From: Triparma verrucosa
Taxonomy: Eukaryota; Sar; Bolidophyceae; Parmales; Triparmaceae
NCBI GenBank assembly: GCA_030267905.1
Contig: BRXX01000420.1
Coordinates: forward strand, 1 to 64,000
DNA length: 64,000 nt
Reading direction: 5' to 3'
Shown: positions 11,624 through 21,613 of the stretch, piece after piece
How the letters are laid out: each line of letters starts with the position of its first letter
Numbering within the stretch: the stretch's first letter is position 1
Program-made: the position numbers and the translations under genes
The notes under the pieces: generated by a model
Database searches by the model: none
What the model was told of the DNA's origin: nothing
The model's input: only the letters and a program-made list of their open reading frames with translations

Positions 11624-12032
11624 TTGTGAGGGATTATAACGTAAGCTACGGGGACGGTGATAAGGCGAATAAATATATTGCTGTAAGTTGTTCCCGAACG
11701 AGTAACGAGTATCGATACTTGTAGCGAATTAAATTTAGTGCTGGATTTGGATGGAACTCTGAAAAATCCTTTGATGTTATAATGTGAGCGAACGTGGAGA
11801 TATGAGAAAGCCAGCACGGACGGAACCCGTACCTGGCTCTCTCTCTCTCCTATCCTCCCTCTCTGTCTGAAATAGCCTCGATTTTACTGCGTAAACGCGT
11901 CCGACCGAGATCGGCGACCCTAAAAAACGAATAAAAAACGACGTTCGTCGTAAAAAAGAGAACCTTTTCTTTACCTTCTCCTCCCCCCCAAATTGACTTA
12001 ACCCTTATCTTTCGCCTTTCCTCCCTCCTTTC
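11624..12032. other. Spacer between two same-strand genes, no gene seen
   Basis: This is one of only two places in the window where neighbouring genes point the same way. It contains a short pyrimidine-rich CTCTCTCTCT stretch near 11840 and AAAAAACGA repeats near 11922-11955. No coding frame is supported. Confidence 0.5.
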
Positions 12033-13115
12033 TCACCACAACCCGAACAACCCCTTCTTCAATTTCTTCTCATCCTCCTCCAGCTCCTCCAACAATTTAT
12101 CCTTCTTAGCTTTCGCCTTTAACCTAGCCTCTTCTCTCGCCTGCATAGCCCTCATATTATTCTGACCTTTCTTTGCTGAACCTTCAGCAGACTAAGAACG
12201 AGTGAGAGATTATAACAGAAGGGGAATTTTTTTTAGTGTTGTTAATATAAGGTTGTATAAATTGGCACGCGAGCGAAGCTTTACGCAACCGTCTCACGTA
12301 TCGAACCATGAAAAAACGAAAAAACAATATCCATTAAAATAAGCACCGTAAACTCTTCAAAACCGACCATAGCTGATTCCACATAAACACAAAAAAATTC
12401 TCACCTCCAAAACAAGAGTAACAGTAGGCCCCGCCCTAACCTTAATAGCGCTCAAAACCCTCGGCAACCCGCACCCCCTCGTGCTCCACAACTGATCCCC
12501 GAACGTCGCGGAACACATCACGACGATGTCGCCCTTTTTTACGACGCCCGTGCGGGCGGCGTTGCCGAGGGGGGCGACGGTTTCGACGTAGACGTTGCCT
12601 TTCTCGTCTTCTTCGAGGACGACGCCGAGGGGACGTTTTAACTCTTTAGTATGGCGAAGGAGAATCGATGAAGTTACGACGGTTAGAACATTTTTTTTCA
12701 TTGAAGGTGGGTTTAGGGAGGGAGATATATTGTCTGAAGGGGCAACCAGCGGCAGCTTACTATATAAATAAGGCATTCCTGCTCGTCGCTTCATTCCTCA
12801 GGACGGGCGTAGTTCCAGGTCCTGAGTTCCGGCATTCTCACCTACGACTCGCTCGCCTGCTCCGGCTGTTCTTTGTCCGCGGGTGGCTCTGATTAGTTCT
12901 TCTTCTTCTTTCTTCCCGTGTAATGGTTTGTAGGTGTGATGGGCGGTAGGTAATGTTAGTGACGTGACGGATGAAGGAGAGGGAGGGGAGGGGAGGACGG
13001 GGTGGCGATGCCAGCTCATGGTTTTTAGAGGGCCAATCTTGAAACCGTACGATTGTTGAAGAGAATGTAAGGTTACTAGCAGGACTAGACACGGTATAGC
13101 TACGGATTTGTACAT
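12033..13115 (-). CDS. PDZ-domain protein with N-terminal signal peptide
   Basis: Exons complement(12033..12191, 12405..12643, 12842..13115) close in phase and give 223 aa. Residues 1-24 are a hydrophobic signal (MYKSVAIPCLVLLVTLHSL) ending SYGF; a Phe after the cleavage site is typical of stramenopile plastid pre-sequences, so plastid targeting is possible. Residues about 92-171 form a PDZ-like domain (RPLGVVLEEDEKGNVYVETV, then NAARTGVVKKGDIVV). The last exon is a short Lys/Glu-rich helix ending GLFGLW. PDZ proteins bind C-terminal peptides; the partner here is unknown. The intron at 12192-12404 contains a GCGAGCGAAGC fragment that resembles the introner arm. Confidence 0.72.
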
Positions 13116-13858
13116 TGCTGAAGCGTAAGAACGGAAACTGGTCGATAAATAAGGGGCAAGGACAAAATAAAGTTTTTAACACCTTTTCCAGTAGGATCGA
13201 CACTTATCTTCATTATTTCTAAGAGCGACTACAACAATAGTCAATAAGCCAGATTTCCCCCCGCGTAACGTTATTCTGCCCTTTTCTGTAAACTGTTTCC
13301 GATAAAGTCTCTTACAAATCAATATATACTCCTCTCATCCCTTGCTCCGGAGGCAAAAACCCTTTCCCTCATTGTCGCCTCTCATTGTCGCCTCTCATTG
13401 TCGCCTCTGTTAGGGCCTCTGTTAGGGCCTCTGTTAGGGTTATAATAAGGGTTATAATAAATCTATAATAAAATCCCGAGACTGATTCCTCATAGCAGTC
13501 TTTGAACTTAAAGACTTTCTGAGGGTGTGATATTTCAGATATTATCTGAAGACATTAGAGCCTGACATTTGAGGTAAGTGCAGCATATACCATATATGGC
13601 ATGGCCTCGCCTCGTGCGAACTAGCGTGCAGAATATACGACCTTTGAGTACAACACCAATGACGTTTCTCTAAAGCGGTTCACAAAAAAGACCAACAATA
13701 GTGAACATAAACAACCTCCCACCGACAATATATATCGTGATCCACCACCGTAGATATTGATGTCGATTGCAAATGCATTGTACCACACTAACACACCCCA
13801 CCACAACACCACCCCACCACAACACCACAACACCACAACAACAGCTCTTCTCCTAACA
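13116..13858. other. Divergent intergenic region, 743 bp
   Basis: Non-coding spacer between the PDZ gene and the exportin gene, both transcribed outwards. It holds a compound short tandem repeat (listed separately). Upstream of the exportin ATG lies an A/C-rich stretch made of repeated CACCACAACA words at about 13785-13845, probably 5' UTR. Confidence 0.5.
13369..13470. repeat. Compound minisatellite with TTAGGG words
   Basis: Three adjoining short tandem repeats change from one to the next: three copies of TCATTGTCGCCTC, three copies of TGTTAGGGCCTC, then about two copies of GTTATAATAAGG. The middle array repeats the telomere hexamer TTAGGG every 12 bp. Confidence 0.8.
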
Positions 13859-16800
13859 ATGAGCTCCTCCACTACTCTAATATCCTCAATTGAAACAGCC
13901 CTAAAAAACCTCTACGATCCCCGCGCCTCCTCCTCCTCCCGTCAACAAATAGAGTCAGATCTCCAAACCTTCAAAACGTCCACGCCGCAATCTTACCGTC
14001 CTGCTTTGGACGCTTTGAAAGGACACGTAGAGGACACGGGCGTGAGGCTTAGCCATCATTTACAGTTTTTTTTCAGCAATGTTGTTATGCATTTCGCGGG
14101 GCCGATTGTTTTTGATAGATTGCAGTCGCAGGAGGTGAGAGCGACGACGACTCATGCATGAGCAGCATATAACCCCATCAGCATGCATGATCATTCCTTC
14201 TCACTCGTCGCTTCGCTCCTCGGCAGCAAAACTTCCTATCCACAGAAGTGAAAAACCTTGTCAACAGCTCACACATCCTCCACCCGGGCATGCTCTCGCG
14301 GCCCTGCCTCCAGAAGATCCTCCTCACTTACGTGCACATTTCCAAGGCTTCCTCCTCCCCCTCCAACACCGTCTTCCTCCAGGAAGTCTTCGCTGCCTGC
14401 TCCTCCCCCGACCCTTCAATCTCCGCCCTCGGCTCCAAGCTCGCCTCCCTCCTCGTCGAAGAGTTCCCCAACTTCTCCCCCCCCTACACCTCCCGCGGCC
14501 ACCTCCGCTCCTCCATCTCCTCCCTCCTCCGCACCTCCCTCCCCCCTTTACTAACCTCCCTCCCCCTCCTAACCCCCCACAAACCTTCCCAACGCAACTC
14601 CCTAAACTGCGTTTTAACAATCCTAACCTACCCTACCCGTTTCAAATTAACCCGTAAAATCCCCATAACCCCCTGCATAACCCTCCCCCTAATAGCAACC
14701 TTATTCACAATAACCCGTCCCCCTACATCTTCTAACCGTTGCCTTTCATTAATGTGTTTGAATGAGATAATATCTGGGAATTATTATCCTAGTGAAGGGA
14801 GTAAGGAATTTATTGTTACGGTTTGTAAAGAGGTTAATGGGATTGTTGGAGGGCATACGGAGATACTTAAAGGAGGAGGAGAAGGTGAGAGAGGAAATAC
14901 GACACGTGAGAAGGCATGGTGTGTGTGTGTGTGTGTGTTTTTTTTTAATTAAACTATATATTATTTAAACTAACAACGAAACAAAAACCTTTATTTAAAA
15001 ACACCACACACAAACCCCCAAACCACGCACCCCTTTCCCAAACAAAACCCAGACGACGATTCCGAGAACGGTTTCGAAGTCCAACTAGTGAATTTCCTCT
15101 CCGAATTTTCTTCCCGTCACCTCCGTTTCGCTAGCGGCTTACCCGGAGTCTTCAGCGTAAGCGATTTCCTTACTTTGACGGCCGAGTTTAGTTTCAGTTT
15201 GAAAGGGTTGGAAGTTTTTTGTAAAACTTTAAGGATATGGTGTAGCGTTGCGGAGTTGGTGCAGGAGGCTGTTGAACAGCAAGGTCCTGGGAGCCCTTTT
15301 TTGAAAGGGGTTGAAGGGGGACTTAGTAGCGTTATTAATTCTGTTATTGATAGGAATACTTACGCGGCTAATTATAATGCTTTGGATGAGTATGATCTTG
15401 AATTTCCTTCCCTCTCTACGGCTGAGGATCAGGACGACGACGACGACGAACAGGAGGGGCCGGACCAGAGAGAGAACAACGGGATGGCCAGAGCTCTCAG
15501 GACTTCCACCATGGGGATACTCCTAGAGGACACGTGCGGGTTGTGCAGGATCCTGATGACAGGTGAGACACCCCACGCAACACACACACACACACACACA
15601 CCCTCCGCTTATGCTTCAGCAGCTAACACCTCCCCCCCCCCCCCCCCGCTCCCAACCCCCCCCCCAGTCTCACCAGTGTGCGCCGTGAACACATTCTCGC
15701 ATTTATCAACGACTTTAAAAACGACCCTCGACAACCTCCAGATAAGCATCCATTCCAAGTCGAGCGACGTCTCCGGCCTGGTGTGGGACGCTTGCGTCGT
15801 CCTCCGGCTCTTCGAGACGAGCGTGGCGAGCGCCGTACTCGTCCACGCTAGCGCTACCCACTTCTCTAAGTTCGGCGAACTTGCGACTAATCTCATGGCG
15901 TTCTTCAGGAGCGTCACGGCTTCGAGGGGATGGCAGAGCACGCCACAGCTGGCTCATTTGGTCACCTTCTGCGGCCTAACCCTCGTGTCTATCCAGGCGA
16001 CGATGTGGGCTTGGGCGAAGCTGCAGCCCGAGATCACACCCACAGCCACGGCGTTCACTGTAGAGCTCCTGAAGACTTGCGAGGGATTCCTGAAGGATGT
16101 GATTGTCGTTCCGGCGCCGCAGGAGGTTACGCTGGCGTATGTTGACGTTCTTATGGCGATATCGGAGTCGGGGAAGTTGAATCAGGTGACGTTTCAGACG
16201 GAACTCAACCAGCAGAGGGTACAGATCACGGAGAGGTAAGGGAATGATTGTCGAATTTGCTTTGTTTTTGTTGCTACGCAGTTCCAACTCTAATTCCCCC
16301 GCTCCTCGGTCGGCAGCCTCGTCAAAAGCGTGGGAGGGCTGATGCAGAGACAGATCAAGACGGGCTTCAAAACGGCTACGAACTTCACGTTCATCGCTGG
16401 ATTCGAGAGGTCTGCGAACAAGGTCAACCAGGCGGCGTTCGCGTCGGACTCGGGCCTCTTTACGTCGTTGGTGCTCGCGCCGCTCTGCGGCTCCGCGGTC
16501 GAGAAATGCGGCCAGGCTCTCGCGGCTGGAGACAACGTCAGGGCGTTGCAAGGTGGAGCCACGAGTATCGAACGTGTCTGCGGCGCGCTGGGTGCCGTCG
16601 TCGAGCAGTGCGAGAAGCTGAGCGCGGCTGGGAAGAACGTTCTCAAGGCACAAATCGCTCCGGCCGTCGCTCCCCTCCTAAACGTCATGTCGGTGTACCT
16701 GCGCCTCTCCCTCTCTCCCGCCTCAACCTCTTCATCGAACAATGCCGCGTCCTCCGTCATAACGTTCTTCCTCACGCTGATGAAGACCCTCGGCAAGGAC

Positions 16801-17979
16801 CTCGACATCGACTTCAAAATCACGATCCTCAAGACTCTGATCGACGCAGTCTCTACTATAAGCCTAGACGGCAAGAAGGTGAGTAAGAAAAGTTAGCGAG
16901 GAGCGCGAGGAATGGCAGTTCCGCCTGTACCCGCCTGTACCAAGAGCAGCACAATTCTAACTCGTAGCTCCCCTTCGTCACAGCTAACCACGTCGCAAGT
17001 CTTGGTAATCAAGATGGTGTGCAGGGGCCTCGCTGTCGTTTTCAGGGACAGAGGAAACGGCATCACGAGCCTAGTAGGCAACGGCGTGAACGTCATCGTC
17101 GAGAAGCTCGCGCCGATATGCAAGAGCGAGGAGAACGCCGCGGAGGTCCTGCCGTATTTGATCGACCTCGTCCATTCGCTTTTGACCGTTCAGTTCAGGG
17201 TTTTTACTGTCACTGAGTCGATGTGTGCCGAGGCGGAGGGAGGGGGGGCGGGGGTGGTCAAGATCAAGGTGGGAGGTGACATCAAAGGCACGCACCCGAT
17301 GTTTGCTGTGGCGAGCTTCGGGGGGAAGAGGGTGACGTCCGTTAAGACAGAGTATGCCGCCGGTTTCGAGGGGCTGTTGTATCTCTTCCTGTTCTGTCTC
17401 AGAGCCCCTAATCTGCCCCCCATTGTTGTGGGCAAGGCAGTTACCCACTTGCTTAGCTTGGGGGAGAAGGTGAAGGTGAGAAGCTGCGAGGAGTGGAGCG
17501 AAGAACGCCGATTAAATTGTTACTTGAGGAATTGTGATTGTGGTGGCCTCTCCGGCTCCTCCCGGCACGCTCCTCGATTAATTTTTTCACTCACTATTAC
17601 CGCTATTTTGTTCTAACTCGTCGTCGCTTCGCTCCCCGGTTCGCCGCAGCTGTTCACGCTCAAAGACTGGAACGAGAGGATGAGGGCCGTCTTCATGGCC
17701 ACTATCCTAGAGGATTTGATGAAGCTCCAACAGCCCCTCCTTGTCGATGACTTGAACCTCCTTTGCTTTGAGATCGCCTCGGTGAGCATCGCCGACTTCT
17801 TCAACAAGGACCTGCCCTCCATCGTTGAGAGTATGCCAATCACCAGCGAGCAGAAACTCAGTTGCCTGGAGGTCTTCAAGAGCGACACCGTCGATAGTTT
17901 AAGTTTTAGGAATAATTGCGAGAACTTCTTGGCAGAGTTCCGTTACTTTAGTGGAGCGGGAGCGGCTGCCACGAATTAG
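13859..17979 (+). CDS. Importin-beta family exportin, XPO6-like
   Basis: Seven exons (13859..14134, 14227..14884, 15053..15562, 15668..16235, 16317..16878, 16984..17475, 17650..17979) give 1131 aa, close to the length of exportin-6. The protein is all-helical without other domains. The N-terminal part (LYDPRASSSSRQQIESDLQ ... HHLQFFFSNVVMHFAGPIVF) is the usual start of an exportin HEAT array, with one acidic insert (DQDDDDDEQEG) at about 430-445. Exportin-6 carries actin-profilin out of the nucleus; that role is inferred from length and architecture only, and another karyopherin is possible. The acceptor of exon 4 is ambiguous: two in-frame CAG sites 9 nt apart (15668 or 15677). Introns 1, 5 and 6 show the introner 3' end, and intron 2 holds a GT microsatellite. 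Confidence 0.7.
14135..14226 (+). mobile_element. Introner-like intron
   Basis: It ends TTCTCACTCGTCGCTTCGC then TCCTCGGCAG, one substitution away from the shared branch-site word TTCTAAC and with a G inserted before the final CAG. The donor is GTGAG and the phase is 0. Confidence 0.7.
15563..15667 (+). repeat. CA repeat and poly-C tract inside an exportin intron
   Basis: This intron contains a CA dinucleotide run (about 15582-15601) and then a C homopolymer run (about 15631-15647 and 15657-15665) that serves as the pyrimidine tract of the acceptor. Confidence 0.75.
16879..16983 (+). mobile_element. Introner-like intron
   Basis: GTTAGCGAGGAGCGCGAGG follows the donor (5' arm), and TTCTAACTCGTAGCTCC precedes the CAG acceptor (3' arm). 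Between them GCCTGTACCC occurs twice in direct repeat. Confidence 0.65.
17476..17649 (+). mobile_element. Introner-like intron with both inverted arms
   Basis: The 5' arm is GTGAGAAGCTGCGAGGAGTG followed by GAGCGAAG. The 3' arm is TTCTAACTCGTCGTCGCTTC followed by GCTCCCCGG and CGCCGCAG. CTGCG and GGAGCGAAG in the 5' arm pair with the complement of the 3' arm, so the transcript could fold the two splice sites together. Confidence 0.75.
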
Positions 17980-18053
17980 ATGAACAGTAGAAAAGCATAA
18001 CTTTAGTAGTTGAAATCTCTTTCGCATTTTTTATGGCTTTGCATTCATCATCA

Positions 18054-19043
18054 TCATTCGCTATCGCTGTCAAGTATTTCAATGATCTCGACTTCCTTCT
18101 TCTTCTTCTTCTTGACATTTTCTCCCGCACCATCATTACTATTACTATTTCCACCCATCAACTTCGCTAACCTTTTCCTCCTAACCTCCTCCTTGCACTC
18201 CGTGCCGGTCGCCTCTCCGCCCAGAACGTTCCCCTCCCCCCCCTTCCTCCACATTACCTCCTCAATTCTTTCTCCGGGTTGATGTCCCGCATCAACTAAA
18301 GCCGTTTTCACTGAATCTTTCACGTGCTGCGACGAGCCGAGGAGCGAAGCGACGAGTTAGAATGCATGGTCATGATGCGTTGTCGTCGTTCACTCCTCAC
18401 ACTCTCTCACCTGATGTCGAACAGCGCCAACGTCAACACCGCCGTAAAATCTCGCAACGACCACAACGACGCTGTGCGCCTTTAAGGCTCGTAACACTGA
18501 GAGAGCGTTGGTTCCGTAGGATTTCTCCCCGTCGTCGTCAGAGCTTGAGAAACCATCCGGTAGAAGATAAGCAGAGGCTAGGCAGGTTGCGTTAGCTATC
18601 GCCGGATCTAATTTCAGAGAGGATATCGCGCGTTCAGCCGTGTCGGGGGTTGAAACAGGAAAGGCAATAATTGCCATTGTCGTCGAACCCTTTACTTCTA
18701 AAGCAGGGGAGCGGGAGGTTGTTAGAGAACCAGATTGTACTGTAGCTGTCGTTGATTTTGGAGTACGAAAAGTGGATGGATCCTTTTCTTGCAAGTAAGC
18801 GAGCGCGGCAGCTACCCTGGCCCTATCCTGCTTGACTGCTGAGTCCGTCTTCCACATAATATTTTTGAGAAAGATGTTGTACTCTAGGAGCTTCACGATT
18901 TTAGGCTCGGAAGTCTTCTTGTCGCGGATGTGGCTTGAGACGGTGAGCACATCATGGTCCAAAGTTGCGCGGCAGCTACCCGCGGGTTTCTGTTGGAGAA
19001 AGGCGCGGTCTAGGGCATCGTCGACGAGTGCTAGTCGTGACAT
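18054..19043 (-). CDS. IMPACT/YIH1-family (UPF0029) protein
   Basis: Two exons, complement(18054..18326, 18411..19043), give 301 aa. Residues about 115-215 hold the UPF0029/IMPACT core: a DDDGEKSYGTNALSVLRAL stretch, then VVVVVARFYGGVDVGAVRHQ, which matches the family pattern of a hydrophobic strand followed by R(W/Y)YGG and LG..R. In yeast and animals this family interferes with GCN1-dependent activation of the eIF2alpha kinase GCN2; bacterial members are YigZ. No N-terminal RWD domain is visible, unlike animal IMPACT. The C-terminus is a Lys-rich segment ending in an acidic EILDSDSE tail. The single intron ends with the full introner signature. Its start is 138 bp from that of the divergent OmpA-domain gene. 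Confidence 0.82.
18327..18410 (-). mobile_element. Introner-like intron (IMPACT gene)
   Basis: On the coding strand it ends TTCTAACTCGTCGCTTCGC, TCCTCGG, CTCGTCGCAG, the same duplicated 3' end as the intron at 2105-2207, although the two introns' inner sequences differ. Confidence 0.8.
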
Positions 19044-19045
19044 TA

Positions 19046-19176
19046 TTCTCCTTCCCCTTCCAGGAGGCTGAATTCCTGCAGGCTAAAAATATCTTTTCAG
19101 GGAGCGCGTCGTCAACAGAGCGTGTTCTCCTTCCCCTTCCCAGGAGGCTGAATTCCTGCAGGGTAAAAATATCTTT
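19046..19176. promoter_or_regulatory. Duplicated 51-bp element filling a divergent promoter
   Basis: Two copies (19046-19096 and 19125-19176) of a 51-52 bp sequence differ by one inserted C and one C/G change. Each copy contains a pyrimidine tract (TTCTCCTTCCCCTTCC), then AGGAGGCTGAATTC, the palindrome CCTGCAGG, and TAAAAATATCTTT. The first copy starts 3 bp from one ATG and the second ends 5 bp from the other, so the pair fills most of the 138-bp divergent interval. Confidence 0.75.
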
Positions 19177-19181
19177 GAGGG

Positions 19182-20804
19182 ATGGAGTATAACAATGCTG
19201 CGAAGTGCAGAATTGCTTCTCTACAGGTCATAGAGGCTCAGGCTTCGCAGGGTCTGCGCACAGCCTCGTCGACCCTCGATAAGATGCTGATTTTCCTCCA
19301 TGATCTAATTCTTGCCGAGCTTCCACCAGCACATAACACCAACTTACTCAAAACCTACTCGTCAAAGCTCCGTACTATGATGAAATCTTTTGATCCATCG
19401 TCGTTGACTTCAGAGAGGATCGAGCTATTAGCGAACAAGTATTTGGGCGGGATGGATCCCTGCTCGACCCTCATGAAGAGTTTGCGAGAATCAGCTCGGC
19501 TGCCCAAAGTCCCTTTGCTTCGAAGGCGGTCAACACACACAACTACACAACCACAAGGCTCCCTTTTTCCACAGATAAATGATGCTTCGTGGACCACAAC
19601 CAGCGATGGCTTGGCAGTCCATAAACCGTCGAAGGCGACGCAGAACGATGAGCCTTTGACGACAGAGAACACAAATTATTCGGGGAAATTCTGCGCCAAC
19701 CTTTTCCTCTGGTGCATTGCGACAATGGCCATTTCAAATATCGAACCGCCTCCCCCACCGCTCATTCAGAACATAGCTGTTGAGCCCGACCTGACCTTGG
19801 TTGATTTTGGAGAAACTCTGAAACTTCGAATCACCGAGCGCCTTGTTTTCTCATATGGTGCCACAACTCTATCTTCAGTCCAATTGCGAGCGATAGATAG
19901 CGTCGCCATTGCGATCGGAAAGTCAGTAAGTGATGACGGGGGCGGGGGTGGTGGTGGTGGTGATGATGATGTTCGAAGCAAGCCAATCATTGAAGTCGTC
20001 CACCAGGGCGGTGACGGTGACGTTGATCAAGGTCGAGTCGATCTGGTGGAACAGGCGCTGGAGAATGCTGGCATCATGAGAGGTCGTATACGCAGTAGAA
20101 TCGAGGAGAAGAAGAAGGCGAAGAAGACGAGCGCAGGAGGCGACGCCGGATCTTGCACCTTTCGAGTGATACAGGAAATTCGCTTCGACGGTTCAATTAA
20201 TTTCGTTCCCTGCGGTAGTGGTTTAGTCCTGGAACCCGAAACCGAGTCCCTCCTTTCTCAAATGGCGTCCCTCCTAAAAAGAAACAAGTTCCACAAGGTT
20301 ATAATAGAAGGCCACTCCGACTCGGCCCCCCACCCCTTTGGCACCAACCTCTCTCTAAGCCTCGAACGCAGCTCCTCCGTAAAATCTTACCTGCTAGAGT
20401 TAGGTGTACCAGAATCCTCAGTGACCTCAACAGGCTACGGTTCCTCCCTTCCCCTCTCCTCCAATTCCACCCGTCTTGGCCGCTCCCTCAACCGCCGCGT
20501 CGTCTTCCTCATATCCGAGCACTCCACGATCTCTAACCTCCACTCCCTTAAATCTTCCACCGTTTACGACGATAAATCTTCGACGATTCAAGAACTTCTA
20601 AACGTCGTTAATGATCACTCTAATCTTAAGACAATTAGGGATGCGGCGGCAGAAGTCGCGTTGGCATTAGGTTATAAATGGAACGTTATTAGAATTATAT
20701 ATATCGCTCTGCACAAGAATATAAAGAATAAGAATTGTCCGATGAACATTTTGAACGAAGACTGCGTACGTGAAATCTCTAAATGGTTAATAATATTATC
20801 TTAA
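19182..20804 (+). CDS. OmpA-like C-terminal domain protein, intronless
   Basis: A single exon of 540 aa. Residues about 330-445 form an OmpA-like (peptidoglycan-associating) domain: KVIIEGHSDSAPHPFGTNLS with the family's G-H-(T/S)-D core, LSLERSSSVKSYLLELGVPE, STGYGSSLP and LGRSLNRRVVFLI. A weaker, probably second copy lies at about 220-310 (ITERLVFSYGATTLSSVQL), interrupted by a Gly run. A hydrophobic stretch at about 165-183 (FCANLFLWCIATMAISNI) may anchor it in a membrane. There is no N-terminal signal peptide. In bacteria the fold binds diaminopimelate-containing peptidoglycan; eukaryotic copies are known mostly in algae and protists with unclear roles. The absence of introns in an intron-rich region is compatible with transfer or a retrocopy. 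Confidence 0.8.
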   Translation: MEYNNAAKCRIASLQVIEAQASQGLRTASSTLDKMLIFLHDLILAELPPAHNTNLLKTYSSKLRTMMKSFDPSSLTSERIELLANKYLGGMDPCSTLMKSLRESARLPKVPLLRRRSTHTTTQPQGSLFPQINDASWTTTSDGLAVHKPSKATQNDEPLTTENTNYSGKFCANLFLWCIATMAISNIEPPPPPLIQNIAVEPDLTLVDFGETLKLRITERLVFSYGATTLSSVQLRAIDSVAIAIGKSVSDDGGGGGGGGDDDVRSKPIIEVVHQGGDGDVDQGRVDLVEQALENAGIMRGRIRSRIEEKKKAKKTSAGGDAGSCTFRVIQEIRFDGSINFVPCGSGLVLEPETESLLSQMASLLKRNKFHKVIIEGHSDSAPHPFGTNLSLSLERSSSVKSYLLELGVPESSVTSTGYGSSLPLSSNSTRLGRSLNRRVVFLISEHSTISNLHSLKSSTVYDDKSSTIQELLNVVNDHSNLKTIRDAAAEVALALGYKWNVIRIIYIALHKNIKNKNCPMNILNEDCVREISKWLIILS

Positions 20805-20864
20805 AAAACAACAAACACACAATATCTTATTCAACCCTTTCCTTAATAATTGTCTGTTCGTTCG

Positions 20865-21613
20865 TTACTCCTCCAAAATACCCCCCTCAATTTTCCCCGC
20901 GACATCCTGCCCTTTCAAATAACTCAATTTCCTCCCATCCGCAAGTTCCTCATCTTTAGGTCCAATCCCCCAAGGATTCTTAACCACAACAGTATCACCT
21001 ACTTTAATATCAGGCATGCTAGCTATGATACCGTTTTCCTCTTCGCGACCGGAGCCGACGGAGAGGACGCGACAGATGTGGAGCTTGGGCTGTTCTTCTT
21101 GGCCTTTGTAGAGGCCGGTGTCGGTTTCGACGGGGGGCTGGAGACGCTCGACGAGGACCATGTCGTAGAGGGTTTGGGCTGTTAGGGCGGCCTGAGGAGG
21201 AGAAGGAGGAGAAGGAGTTAGGGATTTAAATGGGGAAGTTAAGTTGAGGAGAGATTATAAGGGCTGGACATTCTCACCTCGTCGAGCTCGAGACGACCGA
21301 TTCCTTTGCCGAACTAAGGGGAACAAGGGGACACAGGTTTGTTTGTTTTAGTTAGTAGTTATGAAGGAATTAATGCACAAGCCAGCGTGCCAACTAGCTG
21401 TGCCTCAGAGTTCGCGCCAGGTGTGCCTCAGAGTTCGCGCCAGCTGTGCAGCAAGCTGTGCCTCAGAGTTCGCGTGTCGGTGCTTACCTTATTTGGATTT
21501 TGGGGTTTCTCGAAACTCAACGACGTCCTCCGTGATCGAATTGATGAAGATATGATTGTAAAAGACGTCGCAGAGGCTATTAAAAGGGTGCAGAGAGCTA
21601 GCGTGGCCTTCAT
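20865..21613 (-). CDS. Plastid-targeted chaperonin 10 (GroES/Cpn10)
   Basis: Exons complement(20865..21191, 21278..21313, 21488..21613), all phase 0, give 162 aa. Residues 1-18 form a signal peptide ending in ASATSF, which resembles the ASAFAP motif that directs proteins into stramenopile plastids, followed by a Ser/Arg-rich transit region to about residue 42. The remaining sequence is one Cpn10 domain: GRLELDE, MVLVERLQPPVETDTGLY, RVLSVGSG, DIKVGDTVVVKNPWG, and GKIEGGILEE at the end. Cpn10 caps Cpn60 during protein folding in the plastid stroma. The middle exon is only 36 nt. The first intron contains a direct repeat. It ends 60 nt from the convergent OmpA-domain gene and starts 525 bp from the divergent CCT1 gene. 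Confidence 0.9.
21400..21474 (-). repeat. Direct repeat inside the Cpn10 first intron
   Basis: The unit GTGCCTCAGAGTTCGCGCCA appears at about 21400-21420 and 21423-21443 and again, shortened, at about 21459-21474, with GCTGTGC words between copies. It lies wholly within the intron. Confidence 0.75.
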
